Assembly (NCBI RefSeq): GCF_001420605.1 | Contig: NZ_LJIZ01000019.1 | Coordinates: 62,001-126,000, forward strand | Source of the DNA: Bacillus sp. FJAT-25509 | GTDB lineage: Bacteria > Bacillota > Bacilli > Bacillales > Bacillaceae_G | Direction of reading: 5' to 3' | Length of the DNA stretch: 64,000 nt | Shown here: positions 62,035 to 64,000 of the stretch, piece by piece | Layout of the letters: every line of letters begins with the position of its first letter | How positions within the stretch are numbered: position 1 is the first letter of the stretch | Position numbers and translations under genes: made by a program | Notes under the pieces: model-generated | Database searches by the model: none | What the model saw: the letters and a program-made list of their open reading frames with translations, nothing else | What the model was told of the DNA's origin: nothing

Positions 62035-63009
62035 ATGCGCCCGATTTTATTAGGAGTATTAGCGGCATTTTTCTTTTCAATCACATTTATTTTAAACCGC
62101 TCGATGGAATTATCCGGTGGAAGTTGGATTTGGAGCGCATCTTTAAGATACTTTTTTATGGTTCCTTTTTTATTGATCATTGTAATAGCTAGAAGAAATT
62201 TTTATGATTTATTGAAAGAAATGAGAGGGAAATTAAAAAGTTGGATTATATGGTCAACAATTGGATTCGGTTTATTTTATGCACCAATATGTCTTGCAGC
62301 AGTTTATTCTCCAGGATGGCTAATAGCTAGTTCATGGCAGATAACGATTTTATCTGGGTCTCTATTAGCACCATTTTTCTTCATATCAGTTCAAACATCA
62401 AATGGAACCCGAAAGGTACGTGGGAAAATTCCTTTTAAAGGATTGGGAATGTCTTTACTAATCATATTTGGTATTTTATTAATGCAAGTTGAGTTAGCTA
62501 CAAAAATAGCTATTTCAACAGTTTTAACAGGTATTTTACCAGTTATTATTGCCTCATTTGCATACCCACTTGGCAATCGGAAAATGATGGAAATATGTGA
62601 TGGTAAGCTGGATGTATATCAACGCGTTTTAGGAATGACTTTAGCAAGTTTACCGTTTTGGATCATCCTATCAATCTATGGTTTATATACTGTAGGACTA
62701 CCAAGTCAAAACCAAGTATCACAATCATTAATGGTAGCGATCTCATCGGGAGTAATTGCTACTGTATTATTTTTTCAAGCTACTGATTTAGTAAGGGGAA
62801 ATATGCAAAAATTAGGTGCAGTAGAAGCAACCCAATCCATGGAAGTATTATTCACGGTAATTGGTGAAATGATCTTCTTATCATCAGCATCTCCATCAAT
62901 TATTTCTTGGTTTGGAATGGTTATTATAATGATTGGCATGATTTTACATAGTTATCTATCACAGAGGGGTAAGTCCGTACAGCAAGATAGGGAAACTGTT
63001 AATTTATGA
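62035..63009 (+). CDS. DMT-superfamily multidrug resistance efflux transporter-like
   Basis: A 324-residue membrane protein with ten predicted helices in two EamA-type halves. The start RPILLGVLAAFFFSITFILNR with LSGGSWIWSASLRY is typical of the Multi_Drug_Res (EmrE-like, PF13536) group. It probably exports a small molecule. AGAGGTGGTAAT precedes the ATG. Confidence 0.82.
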   Translation: MRPILLGVLAAFFFSITFILNRSMELSGGSWIWSASLRYFFMVPFLLIIVIARRNFYDLLKEMRGKLKSWIIWSTIGFGLFYAPICLAAVYSPGWLIASSWQITILSGSLLAPFFFISVQTSNGTRKVRGKIPFKGLGMSLLIIFGILLMQVELATKIAISTVLTGILPVIIASFAYPLGNRKMMEICDGKLDVYQRVLGMTLASLPFWIILSIYGLYTVGLPSQNQVSQSLMVAISSGVIATVLFFQATDLVRGNMQKLGAVEATQSMEVLFTVIGEMIFLSSASPSIISWFGMVIIMIGMILHSYLSQRGKSVQQDRETVNL

Positions 63010-63095
63010 AACGTTATTCAATGAAATTCAACTAACGAAAAAACTTCAAGTATATACTTTTTGAATGACTAACCTAGTGGAAAGAGGTGATTAAT

Positions 63096-64000
63096 ATGTA
63101 TAAAGAATTCAATGAATCACTTGTATTAGATAAAAATAAGAATTCAGTATCCATCTTAACACCAAAAGATTTTAGTTTTAAAGAATGCTTAGTATTTTTG
63201 GCAAGATCAAAAAATGAGGTAGTCCATCAAGTTAATGGGGAATATTTTTTTAAACTTATTAAAATAGAAAATAGATTAATTTTACTAAAAGTAAGTAGTG
63301 CACATAACCAATTATTAATTGAATTTCCAGACCAAAATCCAAATGAAGAAATAAAAGTAGCTTCAGCAGCCTTTATATGGGAATTATTTGATTTAAACAG
63401 AGACCTAACCGAATTCTATCAATTAAGTAAAGAGAATCAAATGCTACAGTTGCTAATTGAACAGCATTTTGGCCTTCGCATAATTGGAATTCCGGATTTA
63501 TTTGAAGCATTTACATGGGCAATTATGGGGCAACAAATCAATCTGTCATTTGCGTTTTCTCTGAAAAGAAGCTTTGTTGAAAAATATGGAGAAAGCTTTA
63601 GATGGAATGATGAAATTTTTTGGCTATTTCCAACTCCAGATGTAATATCCAAACTTGAAGTTTCTGATTTAACTAGTCTGAAATTTACAACACGAAAAGC
63701 GGAATATGTGATTGGGATTGCAAAATTAATGACAGAAGGATTCATTTCAAAAGAATCTCTCAATCGTTTAATTTCATACGAGAAAAAGTTAAATAAGTTA
63801 TTAGAAATTAGAGGAGTTGGGAACTGGACTGCTGATTACGTTTTGATGAAATGTTTACAAGAGAAATCTGCGTTTCCAATTGCCGATGTAGGAATACATA
63901 ATGCATTAAAAAATCAACTATCATTAGAGAAAAAACCTTCAATTGAAGAAATTAAGAAGATGGCTACAAAATGGAAGGGCTGGGAGGCTTACGTAACGTT
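63096..64000 (+). CDS. DNA-3-methyladenine glycosylase II, AlkA-type (partial)
   Basis: The first 301 residues are visible; the 3' end lies beyond the window. The HhH-GPD segment LEIRGVGNWTADYVLMKC (near residue 236) and the catalytic Asp264 in PIADVG, plus WAIMGQQINLSFAFSLKR near residue 142, identify the AlkA family. It removes alkylated bases in base excision repair. AAAGAGGTGATT precedes the ATG. Confidence 0.88.
   Translation, partial: MYKEFNESLVLDKNKNSVSILTPKDFSFKECLVFLARSKNEVVHQVNGEYFFKLIKIENRLILLKVSSAHNQLLIEFPDQNPNEEIKVASAAFIWELFDLNRDLTEFYQLSKENQMLQLLIEQHFGLRIIGIPDLFEAFTWAIMGQQINLSFAFSLKRSFVEKYGESFRWNDEIFWLFPTPDVISKLEVSDLTSLKFTTRKAEYVIGIAKLMTEGFISKESLNRLISYEKKLNKLLEIRGVGNWTADYVLMKCLQEKSAFPIADVGIHNALKNQLSLEKKPSIEEIKKMATKWKGWEAYVT

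Overview
The window looks like a chromosomal stretch of a low-GC, spore-forming Bacillaceae bacterium. It has strongly AT-rich intergenic DNA, AGGAGG-type ribosome binding sites, and Bacillus-typical genes: a YeeI-type YebC protein, DUF2584, a YkuS-like UPF0180 protein, a YuzL-like peptide, DUF1540, an IDEAL-domain protein, katA, and Fur-, CcpA- and ArsR-type sites. No rRNA, tRNA, CRISPR array, intact insertion sequence or prophage was seen. The genus cannot be fixed from the sequence alone.

Layout. 1-5.2 kb: carbon catabolism, with the end of an aldehyde dehydrogenase, a tartrate/D-malate-type dehydrogenase, a sigma-54 activator, an SSS transporter pair and an SGNH hydrolase. 7.3-9.3 kb: an operon behind two Fur boxes (IDEAL-domain protein, flavodoxin, propeller-like protein). 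9.5-17.2 kb: a 2-aminoethylphosphonate island with a DeoR regulator, an ABC transporter, PhnW, PhnX and a PbfA-like PLP enzyme. 17.2-26.3 kb: housekeeping and stress genes (catalase, cupin, YeeI, peptide symporter). 26.3-30.3 kb: small secreted proteins, TPR proteins and a receptor/propeptide pair resembling RRNPP quorum sensing. 30.3-47.6 kb: a mixture of modifying enzymes, a two-component system with a lipoprotein, CapA, a large TerD-related protein behind an unusual two-module structured leader, an ArsR/SRPBCC autoregulated pair and an MFS pump.

48.0-59.7 kb is the most unusual region. It is a roughly 12-kb gene set with two uncharacterised permeases, two 2Fe-2S ferredoxins, a creatininase-family hydrolase, a haem-oxygenase-like diiron protein with a complete ligand set, an aldehyde dehydrogenase, a GlcG/HbpS protein, a GntR regulator, an L-aspartate dehydrogenase, a Cys-rich small protein and a split ChrA-type transporter. 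Eight copies of a GTATAC-centred palindrome (best form TTGGTATACCAA) stand in front of its transcription units, and a perfect cre match precedes the creatininase gene. I read this as one GntR-controlled, catabolite-repressed oxidative catabolic pathway for a nitrogen-containing substrate that I cannot name.

59.8-64 kb returns to ordinary genes: UPF0180, a YuzL-like peptide, DUF1835, Nudix, a DMT exporter and the start of an AlkA-type DNA glycosylase cut by the window end.
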